Positions 54,488 to 63,536 are shown, counted from the stretch's first letter. The stretch: 64,000 nt of DNA from CADEED01 sp035525785 (GCA_035525785.1 DATLDQ010000043.1:20585-84584), one strand, 5' to 3'. Notes: generated by a model from the sequence alone, not told the origin. Program-made: numbers and translations.

Positions 54488-55338
54488 CGAAGATTCGCCG
54501 GGAAATCGCCGGCATCGTGCCGCTCGCGCAATTGCTCCGACGGATCGCCCGTGACCTTGTTGACGATGCGCCCGCGCTTGACGGCAGGCCGCCTGCCCAC
54601 CTCGGCGGCCCAACGTTGCACGTTCTGGTAGTCCTGTGTCTGCAGGAACTCCGCGGCGTCGTACACGGTGCCGAGTGCCACGGCGCCATACCACGGCCAA
54701 ATGGCCATGTCGGCGATGGTGTATTCGTCGCCCGCGATGTAGCGGCGCCTGCCCAGTAGTTTGTCGAGCACGTCGAGCTGGCGCTTGGCTTCCATGGCGA
54801 ACCGGTCGATGGCGTATTCGATCTTCACGGGCGCGTACACGTAGAAGTGCCCGAAGCCGCCGCCCAGGAAGGGCGCGCTGCCCATCTGCCAGAACAGCCA
54901 GGACAGTGTCTCGGTGCGGGCACGAGGCTCTTTCGGCAGGAAGGCGCCGAACTTCTCGGCAAGGTACAGCAGGATGGAACCGGACTCGAACACGCGCAGG
55001 GGCTCCGAGCCATCGCGCAGTGGGCTGCGATCGACCAGCGCGGGGATCTTCGAATTCGGGTTCACCGCAACGAAGCCGCTGCCGAACTGATCGCCCTCCT
55101 GGATGCGGATGATCCAGGCATCGTATTCCGCGCCTTCGTGTCCCGACGCCAGTAGCTCTTCGAGAAGGATCGTGACCTTCTGTCCATTGGGCGTGCCCAG
55201 TGAATACAGCTGCAGCGGATGCTTGCCGACCGGCAGCTCCTTTTCATAAGTGGCGCCCGACACCGGCCGATTGATGTTGGCGAAGGCGCCGCCGCTGGGC
55301 TTGTTCTGCCATACCTTGGGTGGAACGTACTCGGACAT
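54484..55338 (-). CDS. yghU: Glutathione S-transferase family disulfide-bond oxidoreductase, YghU-like
   Basis: The 284-residue protein has the nu-class GST layout: N-terminal extension (VPPKVWQNKPSGGAFANINRPVSG), thioredoxin fold with LYSLGTPNGQKVTILLEEL, the ILLYLAEKFGAFLPKEPRARTETLSWLFWQMG junction, and a helical C-terminal domain ending near DIAD-type YTIADMAIWPWYG. E. coli YghU (288 aa) binds two glutathiones and reduces disulfides. The start at 55338 has GGAG about 8 nt upstream; the frame is open far beyond but that part is non-coding. Confidence 0.9.
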   Translation of the reverse strand: MSEYVPPKVWQNKPSGGAFANINRPVSGATYEKELPVGKHPLQLYSLGTPNGQKVTILLEELLASGHEGAEYDAWIIRIQEGDQFGSGFVAVNPNSKIPALVDRSPLRDGSEPLRVFESGSILLYLAEKFGAFLPKEPRARTETLSWLFWQMGSAPFLGGGFGHFYVYAPVKIEYAIDRFAMEAKRQLDVLDKLLGRRRYIAGDEYTIADMAIWPWYGAVALGTVYDAAEFLQTQDYQNVQRWAAEVGRRPAVKRGRIVNKVTGDPSEQLRERHDAGDFPANLR

Positions 55339-55510
55339 GGGCGATCTCCGTTCTCGTCTGGATGACACAGTCTTACCTTTGCACGAAGCGGCCAGGATCG
55401 CCTCTCCATTCGGGGGTACGCGATGAACGGCAGCGGACCGCTGCCAGTTGACGCACGTGCCACTGAAGCGGATCGTCGGCGCCAGCCGATAAAAATTCCG
55501 GGGAGAGAAC

Positions 55511-56938
55511 ATGAAGCCCAGCACACTCGTGCTGATGCCGGTGCTGCTCATGAGCGTCGCCGTGCACGCCGCCGCACCCAGCGCCACCAAACGCGCCGTC
55601 GTGGCGTCGGTCGAGAAGCATGGAGTCGAGCTCATCGACATGTCCGACCAGATCTGGGAATTCGCCGAGACCGCGCTGCGCGAGCACCGATCCGCGAAAT
55701 TGCTCGCGGATTTCGCCGAGAAGCAGGGCTTCAGCGTGACGCGCACCGTGTCCGGCATGCCGACCGCGTTCGTCGCGTCGTTCGGCAGCGGCAAGCCTGT
55801 CATCGGCATCATGGGCGAATACGACGCGCTGCCTGGCGTGTCGCAGAAGGCGCAGGCCGAGAAATCCGCGCTCGTCGAAGGTGGCGCGGGCCATGGCTGC
55901 GGGCACAACCTGTTCGGCGCGGCCAGCCTCGGCGCGGCGCTCGCCATCAAGGAGCAGATCGCGGCCGGCAAGCTCAAGGGCACCATCCGCTTCTACGGTA
56001 CGCCCGCCGAGGAAGCCGTCGGCGGCAAGACCTACATGGCGCGCGACGGCGTATTCAATGACGTGGACGTGATGCTGGCCTGGCATCCGGGTGACGAGAC
56101 TCAGGCCGACACCACCTCCAGCCAGGCCATGGTCGATCTCCTGGTCACGTTCAAGGGCAAGGCCGCGCACGCCGCGGGCGACCCATGGAATGGACGCAGC
56201 GCCGTGGATGGGGTCGAGGCCTTCACGCATGGGGTCAACCTGATGCGCGAGCACATGAAGCTGACGTCGCGCGTGCACTACGTGATCAAGGATGGCGGCG
56301 ACGTACCCAACGTCGTGCCCGAGCATGGCGCGGTGTGGATCTGGGCGCGCGACTGGAAACGCGGCGAAGTCGAGTCGCTGCTGGCGCGCATCCGCAAGAT
56401 CGCCGACGGCGCGGCGCTCATGACCGAGACCGAGGCGAAGGTGAGCGTGCAGGCCGGCAGCTGGGAGCTGCTCGTCAACGACCGCGGCGCCAAACTACTC
56501 GACGCGAACGTGCGCTGGGTCGGCGCGCCCAACTACACGGCCGACGAGGACGCTTTCGCGAAGCAGATACAACGCGCGACCGGCAAACCCGAGGTCGGCA
56601 TGGTTCGCGCCATCCATCCGCTCGAAGGTCAGATCGAGGAGGGAGGTTCCACCGACGTCGGCGACGTGAGCTGGATCGTTCCGACATTGCATCTCACCGT
56701 CGCGACCGCGCCCAAGGATGCGCCGTGGCACGCATGGCCGGTGGTGGCCACCGGCGGCATGTCGATCGGGCACAAGGGCATGATCGTCGCTTCGAAGGCG
56801 CTCGCCGCCACCATGGTCGACCTGTTCGAGAAGCCCGCGGAGCTCGCGGCCGTGCGCGCCGAGTTCGAGACGAAGAAAGGTGCCACGGTATACAAGGCGT
56901 ATCTGCCGGATGGCCCGCCGCCATTGCCAGCACAGTGA
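55511..56938 (+). CDS. Secreted M20 family amidohydrolase (AbgB-like)
   Basis: The 475-residue zinc hydrolase has a signal peptide (1-20). It follows the M20D/AbgB pattern: IGIMGEYDALPGVSQ, metal ligands GHGCGHNLFG (Cys130, His132), general base region GTPAEEAVGGK (Glu167/168), the dimerisation lid starting HAAGDPWNGRSAVDGVEAF, and the last ligand in GHKGMIVASKALA. Relatives cleave p-aminobenzoyl-glutamate or other N-acyl amino acids. A clear GGGGAGAG ribosome site precedes the ATG. It lies divergent from the GST gene. Confidence 0.9.
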   Translation: MKPSTLVLMPVLLMSVAVHAAAPSATKRAVVASVEKHGVELIDMSDQIWEFAETALREHRSAKLLADFAEKQGFSVTRTVSGMPTAFVASFGSGKPVIGIMGEYDALPGVSQKAQAEKSALVEGGAGHGCGHNLFGAASLGAALAIKEQIAAGKLKGTIRFYGTPAEEAVGGKTYMARDGVFNDVDVMLAWHPGDETQADTTSSQAMVDLLVTFKGKAAHAAGDPWNGRSAVDGVEAFTHGVNLMREHMKLTSRVHYVIKDGGDVPNVVPEHGAVWIWARDWKRGEVESLLARIRKIADGAALMTETEAKVSVQAGSWELLVNDRGAKLLDANVRWVGAPNYTADEDAFAKQIQRATGKPEVGMVRAIHPLEGQIEEGGSTDVGDVSWIVPTLHLTVATAPKDAPWHAWPVVATGGMSIGHKGMIVASKALAATMVDLFEKPAELAAVRAEFETKKGATVYKAYLPDGPPPLPAQ

Positions 56939-57041
56939 GCCCCGCGCCTAACTCAGGTTGGTTCGCGAAGGCAGAGACTCTGTCTAAAAGAGTTCGGATG
57001 CGCCAACTCGTGGCAGTATCGGAGCTGACCTACAGGAAAGC

Positions 57042-59804
57042 GTGAACTGGGCAGGCAAATTCGCCTGCAAATTGGCAGACGCTGACGCGGGTCATGCTAG
57101 GGAGGAGTGGACCCACGCGCGTATGTCCAGGAGCGGTCGCAATCTGTTCAAACGCCGGTTCGTACGGCTGAAGGCGTGGTTCACGCTCGGTAGCGTCGGT
57201 ATCACGCCGCGCCTGGTCGTGGCGTTTGCGTCCGTGGCGGCGTTGGCCGCTGCCGCCAATCTCATCGTCGAGAACGGTGTGGCCGTGCTCGAAAAACAGC
57301 GGACCGTCGAGAAGGCCCGCAGCGAAGTCGATTCGCGCGCCATCCATACGCTTCGTGAATCGGTGAGCCGCGCACGGCGCATGGTCACATCCGCGGAGCT
57401 CGCGCGCGTGCTCGGCCTCTTCGAACGCGCAACACAGGAACACGCCGAGGCCGATACGCGCAGCTCGTCGCTGCGGTTCGCGAACTCCCGCGCCTCGCTG
57501 GACCAGACGCTCACGAAGTACCAGGCGGAGAACCCGCCGCCCTCCGCGCAGAACTTGCCGCCGCAGATCACCGCGCACAAGAAGACCGCGGACGCACTGG
57601 TGCAAGCCACTCGCCTGCGCCGCGAGTTGTTGGCGCGATACTCCGGGCTGCTCGCGGGCATGGAAGTCGGCCTCAAGGACGCCATCGATCGCGAATGGAA
57701 AGTGATGGGCCGCGTGGTTGCGCGGCAGCCGCTGCTCGACGTTCGCGCGCAACTCGTCGACCTGCGTGCGGCGTTTGCCGGCGCCGGCATCCTCTACGCA
57801 GACAGCGCCAGTTCAGCATCCATTGCAAAGGCCGAATGGGCGTTGTCCGAAACGCTGCGCCGCCACGCGGACACGTTGCGCAAGTCGGAGAGCCAGGCAT
57901 GGCTCAAGTCGATGAACGACAACCTGACTGCGCTGATTTCCACGCGCGCCGCGCTCATTCGCACCGAGGCCCGCCGGCTGACCGCGGCTGACCGGTTCTC
58001 GCGCGAATCGAAGCGTTTGCTCGAGTCGTTGCCGGTGAACATCGAAGAGCCCGCGCTCCCGGCATCCGCGGCACCAGTCCAGGCTCTGTCGCCAGTCACG
58101 TCACCGCCCACGCACCCGCCCGCCGAGTTCGAGAAACCCAGCGGCTCACTGGTCGGTTGGATGAGCGGCGTGGTACTCGTGGTACTCCTCTATATCAGCT
58201 TCGTCACCATCATCAGCATCGTTCGCCCGGTGCGCCGGATGATCGCCGCCACCAACCGGCTCGCGAAAGGCAGCAATGCGCGCGTGGTGGCCAATGGCGG
58301 CATCCGCGAGCTCGATTCGCTCGCCAAGGCCTTCAACTCAATGGCCGAGCAGCTCGCGGTGGCGCGTGATGCCGCGGCGGATTCACATCAGCGGCTCGAA
58401 GCCAAGGTCGAAGAGCGCACGCGCCAGTTGCAGGAGCTCGCCGAACAGGATCCGCTGACCGGCATCGCCAACCGTCGACAACTTTTCGTGGCATTGAACG
58501 AGTCACTGGAGCGCGCGACCGCCTCGGGCGAGCGCGTCGGGCTGTTCTTCCTCGACATCGACAACTTCAAGACGTTGAACGACAGCATGGGGCACACCTA
58601 CGGCGACCGCGTCCTGGTCTCGATCGCACGCCGGCTCGAAACCATCGCGGCGGCCTGTGGTTTCGCGGCGCGTCTCGGCGGCGACGAATTCACCATCATT
58701 CATCAGGGCAGTCGCGACACGCAGTGCATCTACGATTTCGGCGCGACCATCGTGCGCGCCTTCGACGCGCCGCTGCAGGTGGATGAACGCGAAGTCATCG
58801 TGAGCGTCAGCGTTGGCGTGAGCGTGTACCCGGATCACGAGCGCGACGCGGAAGCGCTGCTGCGCGCCGCCGATGCCGCGCTGTTCCGCGCCAAGGCGCT
58901 GGGACGCAGCCAACTCGCGGTCTTCACGTCGGAGCTGCTCGCCGATGCGTCCGCCAAGTTCGCCATCGAGCAGAAGCTGCGCCGCGCGATACAGAACGAC
59001 GAGTTCGAGCTCTTCTATCAACCGCTCGTGAATCCGCACACCGGGCGGGTGGAGCAGGTGGAGGCGCTGATCCGCTGGCGCAAGCCCGATGGCAGCCATC
59101 GTCCGCCCGACGAGTTCCTCGCCGTGGCCGAGGAGTCGGGCCTCATCATCGAGATCAGCGACTGGGTGCTGCGCACCGCCATCCGCACCGCGGCCGAGTG
59201 GCATCGCGGCCGGTGGCCGGACGCGCGTGTCGCGATCAATGTATCGCCGCGGCAGTTCCTCGACTACCGGTTCGTCGGCCGTGTCGAGGAATTGCTCAAG
59301 CAATACGGACTGCCCGCCAGTTGCGTGGAGCTCGAACTGGTCGAGTCCGCGCTGCAGACCGGCGCCCAGACCATCCGGACGCTCGACCAGCTGCGTGCCG
59401 TGGGCGTGTCCATCGCGCTCGACGATTTCGGCACCGGCTATTCGTCTCTGGCATCGTTGCAACAGTTGCCGCTGTCGCGCGTGAAGTTCGATCGCAGCCT
59501 GGTCGCAGCCATCGACGATAGCGCGCGTTCGGCGTCCATCGTGCGCGCGACCATCGCCTTGTGCCGCAGCCTCGATCTCGACATCACCGCGGAAGGCGTG
59601 GAGCGCATCGAGCAGCTGGCCATGTTGTTGCCGCAGAGCCCGATCACGGTGCAGGGTTTCCTGTTCGCCCGACCCGTCTCCGGCCAGGAATTGCTGCCGT
59701 TGCTCGAGCGCATGCCGCGCAGATGCGAGGAGCTGGTAGAGCAGCTGCGCGGCGCGGCGCGCGCATCCGAGAAGCGCAGCAAGCGCTTCGCGCTGGTCGA
59801 GTAG
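57042..59804 (+). CDS. Membrane-bound GGDEF-EAL protein (cyclic-di-GMP turnover)
   Basis: The 920-residue protein has a helix at about 52-73, a long periplasmic helical sensor region (75-365), a second helix (368-393) and a HAMP linker. A coiled coil follows, then GGDEF (546-550) and EAL (674-676). Both domains look catalytically complete: LGGDEF is intact, and the EAL part has VEALIRW, INVSPRQF, DDFGTGYSSL and TAEGVE. The RxxD inhibitory site before GGDEF is missing (AACGFAARL), so synthesis would not be product-limited. A GTG at 57042 has AGGA at good distance; ATG 57123 is an alternative. Confidence 0.92.
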   Translation: MNWAGKFACKLADADAGHAREEWTHARMSRSGRNLFKRRFVRLKAWFTLGSVGITPRLVVAFASVAALAAAANLIVENGVAVLEKQRTVEKARSEVDSRAIHTLRESVSRARRMVTSAELARVLGLFERATQEHAEADTRSSSLRFANSRASLDQTLTKYQAENPPPSAQNLPPQITAHKKTADALVQATRLRRELLARYSGLLAGMEVGLKDAIDREWKVMGRVVARQPLLDVRAQLVDLRAAFAGAGILYADSASSASIAKAEWALSETLRRHADTLRKSESQAWLKSMNDNLTALISTRAALIRTEARRLTAADRFSRESKRLLESLPVNIEEPALPASAAPVQALSPVTSPPTHPPAEFEKPSGSLVGWMSGVVLVVLLYISFVTIISIVRPVRRMIAATNRLAKGSNARVVANGGIRELDSLAKAFNSMAEQLAVARDAAADSHQRLEAKVEERTRQLQELAEQDPLTGIANRRQLFVALNESLERATASGERVGLFFLDIDNFKTLNDSMGHTYGDRVLVSIARRLETIAAACGFAARLGGDEFTIIHQGSRDTQCIYDFGATIVRAFDAPLQVDEREVIVSVSVGVSVYPDHERDAEALLRAADAALFRAKALGRSQLAVFTSELLADASAKFAIEQKLRRAIQNDEFELFYQPLVNPHTGRVEQVEALIRWRKPDGSHRPPDEFLAVAEESGLIIEISDWVLRTAIRTAAEWHRGRWPDARVAINVSPRQFLDYRFVGRVEELLKQYGLPASCVELELVESALQTGAQTIRTLDQLRAVGVSIALDDFGTGYSSLASLQQLPLSRVKFDRSLVAAIDDSARSASIVRATIALCRSLDLDITAEGVERIEQLAMLLPQSPITVQGFLFARPVSGQELLPLLERMPRRCEELVEQLRGAARASEKRSKRFALVE

Positions 59805-59915
59805 CGCGTCGTCCCTAAGGTAAACCGCTAGCTGCGCTGCGATTCCCTGCGCAAGTGGGAGATTTGCGCCACTCGTGACACATGTTAGGTGGGCAAGGCT
59901 CGCCCTAACTAACCC

Positions 59916-59922
59916 AAGGAGG
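59916..59922 (+). promoter_or_regulatory. Consensus Shine-Dalgarno site
   Basis: AAGGAGG lies 4 nt before the ATG at 59927. It is the best match to the anti-Shine-Dalgarno sequence I noticed in the window, suggesting strong translation of the small secreted protein. Confidence 0.75.
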
Positions 59923-59926
59923 GAAC

Positions 59927-60322
59927 ATGGTCACTACAACGCTGCAACGCGTCACGCGCCGTTTTTCGAAGTTGGCGCTCGGTCTGCCGATTGTTTTGCT
60001 GACTATCGCACCGTCGATCGGCAACGCGCAGACGGTCTATCAAATCACCGATTACAGCGGGAACGTGTTGCCCGCGGCCTCTGGTCTCTATACCGTCGTG
60101 TGGAATTGCTACAACCAGGGTGGCCCGCCCATGCCGGCTGCCATCTGCTCGTGGTACGTCAGACGGCTGTATGGCACCAACTACCCGGTCGTGGTAGTCA
60201 ACGACTATCCGCATGCGACGCCACCGGGTTGCCAATACGGCATCACGTCCCAGATCGATCCCGGATACACACGCTCGAACTGCGGCGTGTTCGCCACCGC
60301 CGCGGTGTACGGCATCAACTAG
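59927..60322 (+). CDS. Small secreted hypothetical protein (131 aa)
   Basis: The 131-residue protein starts with a long positively charged signal peptide (about 1-35, TLQRVTRRF...APSIGNAQ). The mature part of about 95 residues is rich in Tyr, Pro, Gly and Val, and its four cysteines (in VWNCYNQ, AICSWYV, PGCQYG, SNCGVF) could form two disulfides. I recognise no family. A consensus ribosome site before it and a strong hairpin after it suggest a monocistronic, well-expressed extracytoplasmic protein. Confidence 0.7.
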   Translation: MVTTTLQRVTRRFSKLALGLPIVLLTIAPSIGNAQTVYQITDYSGNVLPAASGLYTVVWNCYNQGGPPMPAAICSWYVRRLYGTNYPVVVVNDYPHATPPGCQYGITSQIDPGYTRSNCGVFATAAVYGIN

Positions 60323-60343
60323 CTCCCGATCCGCGTCACGAGA

Positions 60344-60363
60344 GGGGCCCGTCACCGGGCCCC
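60344..60363. terminator. Strong GC hairpin between convergent genes
   Basis: A perfect 8-bp stem GGGGCCCG / CGGGCCCC with a TCAC loop lies 22 bp after the secreted-protein stop and 11 bp before the stop of the convergent basic-protein gene. There is no T-run, but the stem is very stable and it may serve both directions. Confidence 0.65.
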
Positions 60364-60373
60364 CATCGTCTAG

Positions 60374-60586
60374 CTAGTCGCCGCGATCGCCTTGACCGCG
60401 CTTCGCCTTCTTCTTCGCCTTGCGCCGGCGGTCGGCGGAAAGCGAGCGGCTCACGTCGTCGCTTTCCCTGAACTGTCCGCCCTTCGCGCGGCGTACGTAG
60501 CGTTTGTCGCCGCGCGGCGCGATGAGCTCGCGCTTGGCCGCCGACCGCTTCTTCCCCTTCTTCGCACGCTTCTTTGCCTTGGCCAT
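60374..60586 (-). CDS. Small basic Lys/Arg-rich protein (70 aa)
   Basis: The 70-residue protein is about 45 percent Lys plus Arg, with a lysine-rich head (MAKAKKRAKKGKKR), a conserved-looking centre (RYVRRAKGGQFRESDDVSRSLSADRR) and a KAKRGQGDRGD tail. The centre is a motif I associate with widespread uncharacterised small bacterial proteins; nucleic-acid binding is likely from composition only. GGAGG lies 5 nt before the ATG. The longer frame continuing upstream to 61351 is an artefact that runs antisense to the Tat gene. Confidence 0.75.
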   Translation of the reverse strand: MAKAKKRAKKGKKRSAAKRELIAPRGDKRYVRRAKGGQFRESDDVSRSLSADRRRKAKKKAKRGQGDRGD

Positions 60587-60746
60587 GGAACCTCCGTCCG
60601 TTCGGCTCGAACGTAGGCGCGTCAGGGCGCCGGCAATATCAGCGCAATCGGCACATCGAGGCCGGAAAACTCCGTCGCCCAGAAGGCAGGCGTAGCAGCC
60701 GACCGAACCGATCGCACCCGGCGAGGCGCCACGCGCGGCCGGCAAC

Positions 60747-60775
60747 TTGGTTCGCCGGCGCACCAGTTCTATACT
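60747..60775 (+). promoter_or_regulatory. Candidate promoter of the GMC dehydrogenase operon
   Basis: TTGGTT and TATACT are separated by 17 bp. They end 81 bp before the GTG start at 60857, in a 270-bp divergent gap where nothing else was recognised. Confidence 0.5.
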
Positions 60776-60856
60776 CCAGCAGCGTTGGTTCTCGTCTCGC
60801 TCGTGTCGGGCTCGTAAGGAAAAATCTGGCGTGAGTGCGGGCTGCAAAGGATCTTG

Positions 60857-61450
60857 GTGAAACGGGTACCGGAATCGCTCGTGCCGGGACGACCTTCGTT
60901 CGATCGGCGTGCCTTCATGCAACTGGCGACGACGTTCGGCTTGTCGCTGACCGTACCGGGTCTCGCGGCGAAGGCGCCGGCCCTCACGCCGGAAGAATGG
61001 ACCCTCATCGGCGAAGTGTCGGAGTTGATCATCCCGACGACCGACACCGGCGGGGCGCTCGCGGCCGGCGTGCCAGACTTCGTGAAAATGATGCTGTCGG
61101 GTTGGTTCAGCGCAGCCGAGCGCGACAATTTCATCGCCGGGATGCGCGAGTTTGCGGCGGGTAACAAGCACGGCAAGAAATTCAGCGAGCTGACCGCGAG
61201 CCAGAAGGATCAGTACTTCGGCGAGTCGCTGGCGGCGGCTGAAGAGGGCCCGACTGCGCTGCGCACGCCATTCGTCGTCCTCATGAAGCGGCTCACGATT
61301 TTCGGTTACTACACGAGCGAACTCGGGGCCACGAACGAGCTGCATCAACACATCGCAACGGCGAAGTACGAGCCCGCGGCCGTCTTCAAACCAGGCGATC
61401 GGGCGGACTCCGGGCTTCCGGGCGCCATGTACTGGTTCAACGCGGGTTGA
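60857..61450 (+). CDS. Gluconate 2-dehydrogenase subunit 3 family protein (Tat-exported)
   Basis: The 197-residue small subunit of a membrane-bound FAD dehydrogenase has a Tat signal (FDRRAFMQLATTFGL). A helical domain follows with LTPEEWTLIGEVSELIIPTTDTGGALAAGVPDFV, the usual core of this subunit, which helps export and mature its flavoprotein partner. GTG 60857 (AGGA 6 nt upstream) is preferred over the TTG one codon earlier. It overlaps the GMC gene by TTGA. Confidence 0.85.
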   Translation: MKRVPESLVPGRPSFDRRAFMQLATTFGLSLTVPGLAAKAPALTPEEWTLIGEVSELIIPTTDTGGALAAGVPDFVKMMLSGWFSAAERDNFIAGMREFAAGNKHGKKFSELTASQKDQYFGESLAAAEEGPTALRTPFVVLMKRLTIFGYYTSELGATNELHQHIATAKYEPAAVFKPGDRADSGLPGAMYWFNAG

Positions 61451-63141
61451 CGCGGGTGTCCCAACACGATTTCGATGCGATCGTCATTGGCTCCGGTATT
61501 TCCGGCGGCTGGGCCGCGAAGGAGCTCACCGAGCAGGGCCTGAAGGTGCTGCTGCTCGAGCGGGGGCGCTCGATCACGCCCGCGGACTACCTCGGCGAGC
61601 ACAAACCGGCCTGGCAGTTCCCGTTCCGCCAGCTCGGCGATCGCAAGCGTTACGAACGCGATTACCCGATCCAGAGCACCTGCTATGCGTTCGGCGAGCC
61701 GACCGAGCAATTCTGGGTCAAGGATTCCGAACAGCCTTACGGCCAGGATCCGGCGCGCCCGTTTCGGTGGATCCGCGGCAACCATCTCGGCGGCAAGTCG
61801 CTCATGTGGGGACGTTGCACGCCTCGCTGGGGCCCCATCAATTTCGAAGAGAACAAGCGGGATGGACACGGGGTCGACTGGCCCATTCGTTACGACGACA
61901 TTCGACCCTGGTACGACCACGTCGAAGAGTTTATCGGGGTATCCGGGCAGACCGAGTTCGACTCTCCGTTCGCTCCCGTAGGTCGCTTCCAGCCCGGCAT
62001 GCTCATGAATGCCTGTGAGACCCACGTCGCCGACAGCATCCACAAGAAATTCCCGGACCGTCATCTGACGATCGCGCCGTCCGCGATCCTCACCAAGCCG
62101 CTTCACGGTCGAGCGCCGTGTCACTACTGCGGACCGTGTGAGCGAGGCTGTTCCACGGGGTCGTATTTCAGCTCGATCAGCTCGACGCTGCCCGCCGCAA
62201 AAGCGACGGGCAATCTCACGATCATCACCGACAGCGTGGTGGCCGGGCTCGACTACGATCCGAAGTCACGCAAGGTCGCTGGCGTTCGCGTCGTCGACCA
62301 GAACACCCGGGTAGGCAAGCGCTACACCGCAAGAGTCGTCTTCCTCAACGCGTCCACGCTCGCTTCCACGCAGATCCTGCTCAACTCCACGAGCGAAAGC
62401 TTCCCCAAGGGAATTGGCAATCGCAGTGGCGTGCTGGGCCACTACCTCATGGATCACCCCTATCTCACGGTGAGTGGCGTCATCCCGGGGATGCTGGACA
62501 AGTACACCATCGGCAATCGGCCGGCAGGCGTGTGGATGCCGCGCTTTCACAACGTCGAGGGGCAGTCGGCGCCGTTCCTGCGAGGCTTCAGTTACGAGGC
62601 GAGCGCATCGCGCGCGAATTGGACGGACGGCGTCTCGATGCCGGGCTACGGCGCGTCGCTCAAGCAGCGCTTGCGGGAGTACGGCCCGTGGACATTCGGC
62701 TTCTATGGCTTTCTCGAATGTCTTCCCAATCGAGACAACACGCTCACACTCGATCCGGTGCGCAAGGACAAGTGGGGTATGCCCATCCTCAATACGCGTT
62801 TCGAATGGGGACAGAACGAACGCGCGCTCGCGAAGCAACTGGTCGGCGATGCCACCGAGATGCTGAAGAGCGCCGGAGCGACGGACATCTCGCTGCCTCC
62901 GGAGGAGCTGCCGCCCGGCGGATTCGGCATCCACGAAATGGGCACGGCGCGCATGGGTCGCGACCCCGCCACGTCATTCCTGAATGGCCACAACCAGTCG
63001 CATGAAGTGGCCAACCTCTTCGTGACGGACGGTTCTTGCATGCCATCCACGGCTGCGCAGAATCCGTCGCTCACGTTCATGGCGCTGACGGCGCGTGCCG
63101 CGAACTACGCCGTGCAACAGATGAAGGCCGGCGCGATCTGA
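61447..63141 (+). CDS. GMC family FAD-dependent dehydrogenase with Cys cluster
   Basis: The 564-residue flavoprotein has a Rossmann FAD motif (AIVIGSGISGGWAAKEL, Gly15-Gly20). The C-terminal part holds the catalytic region: FGIHEMGTARMGRDPATS and TDGSCMPSTAAQNPSLTFMALTARAA. A cysteine set CHYCGPCERGC (Cys225, 228, 231, 235) looks like an iron-sulfur ligand motif, as in bacterial FAD glucose dehydrogenases that carry a cluster. It has no own signal, so it is presumably exported with its Tat partner encoded just before. The start is a TTG overlapping the upstream stop. It should oxidise a sugar or polyol in the periplasm; the cytochrome subunit is not in this locus. Confidence 0.9.
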   Translation: MTRVSQHDFDAIVIGSGISGGWAAKELTEQGLKVLLLERGRSITPADYLGEHKPAWQFPFRQLGDRKRYERDYPIQSTCYAFGEPTEQFWVKDSEQPYGQDPARPFRWIRGNHLGGKSLMWGRCTPRWGPINFEENKRDGHGVDWPIRYDDIRPWYDHVEEFIGVSGQTEFDSPFAPVGRFQPGMLMNACETHVADSIHKKFPDRHLTIAPSAILTKPLHGRAPCHYCGPCERGCSTGSYFSSISSTLPAAKATGNLTIITDSVVAGLDYDPKSRKVAGVRVVDQNTRVGKRYTARVVFLNASTLASTQILLNSTSESFPKGIGNRSGVLGHYLMDHPYLTVSGVIPGMLDKYTIGNRPAGVWMPRFHNVEGQSAPFLRGFSYEASASRANWTDGVSMPGYGASLKQRLREYGPWTFGFYGFLECLPNRDNTLTLDPVRKDKWGMPILNTRFEWGQNERALAKQLVGDATEMLKSAGATDISLPPEELPPGGFGIHEMGTARMGRDPATSFLNGHNQSHEVANLFVTDGSCMPSTAAQNPSLTFMALTARAANYAVQQMKAGAI

Positions 63142-63172
63142 CCCAGGCTTGGTCGACGCGGGATTGCGACGG

Positions 63173-63203
63173 TTGGCTAAACTCGCGACGACGCCAATAT
63201 AGT
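63173..63203 (+). promoter_or_regulatory. Weak candidate promoter before the 94-aa secreted protein
   Basis: TTGGCT and TATAGT lie 19 bp apart in the 101-bp gap after the GMC gene. Spacing is longer than ideal. Confidence 0.3.
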
Positions 63204-63242
63204 GCGTCCTTATCCGCCAGCCACGCGATACCGGAGCCCGAA

Positions 63243-63527
63243 ATGAAACCACTGAAAATATCCTCGATCGTCATTGCGTTGATGACAGCCGCGGGCGCCC
63301 AGGCGCAGGTCGGCGTCCTGCAGGGCACGGTCACCGGCGTCAAGGCCGGCACCGTGCTGCCGGTGTTCAAGGGCGAAGCCAAGGTGGCCGACATCAAGGT
63401 GGAGGAGGGCGGCAAGTTCTCCGTGCCGCTGGCTACCGGCGTCTATACCGTCAATTGCCCCAACGGCAAGGTCGCGAAGGTGGCCGCGCTGAACGGCGCC
63501 GCCACCATCAGCATCAACTGCCAGTAA
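63243..63527 (+). CDS. Small secreted hypothetical protein (94 aa)
   Basis: The 94-residue protein has a signal peptide (1-21, ending AGAQA-QV). The single small beta-rich domain has VLQGTVTGVKAGTVLPVFKGEAKVADIKVEEGGKFSVPLATGVYTVNC, which is the pattern of a carboxypeptidase-regulatory-like or transthyretin-like fold. A periplasmic structural or binding role is possible; no enzyme residues are seen. It is 9 bp before the next gene. Confidence 0.7.
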   Translation: MKPLKISSIVIALMTAAGAQAQVGVLQGTVTGVKAGTVLPVFKGEAKVADIKVEEGGKFSVPLATGVYTVNCPNGKVAKVAALNGAATISINCQ

Positions 63528-63536
63528 CGAACGCGC

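Noticed and set aside
60587..61351. N-terminal extension of the small basic protein (325-codon frame)
   Set aside because: The extension runs antisense to the Tat-signal gene and its promoter, and the strong GGAGG site sits just before the 60586 start.
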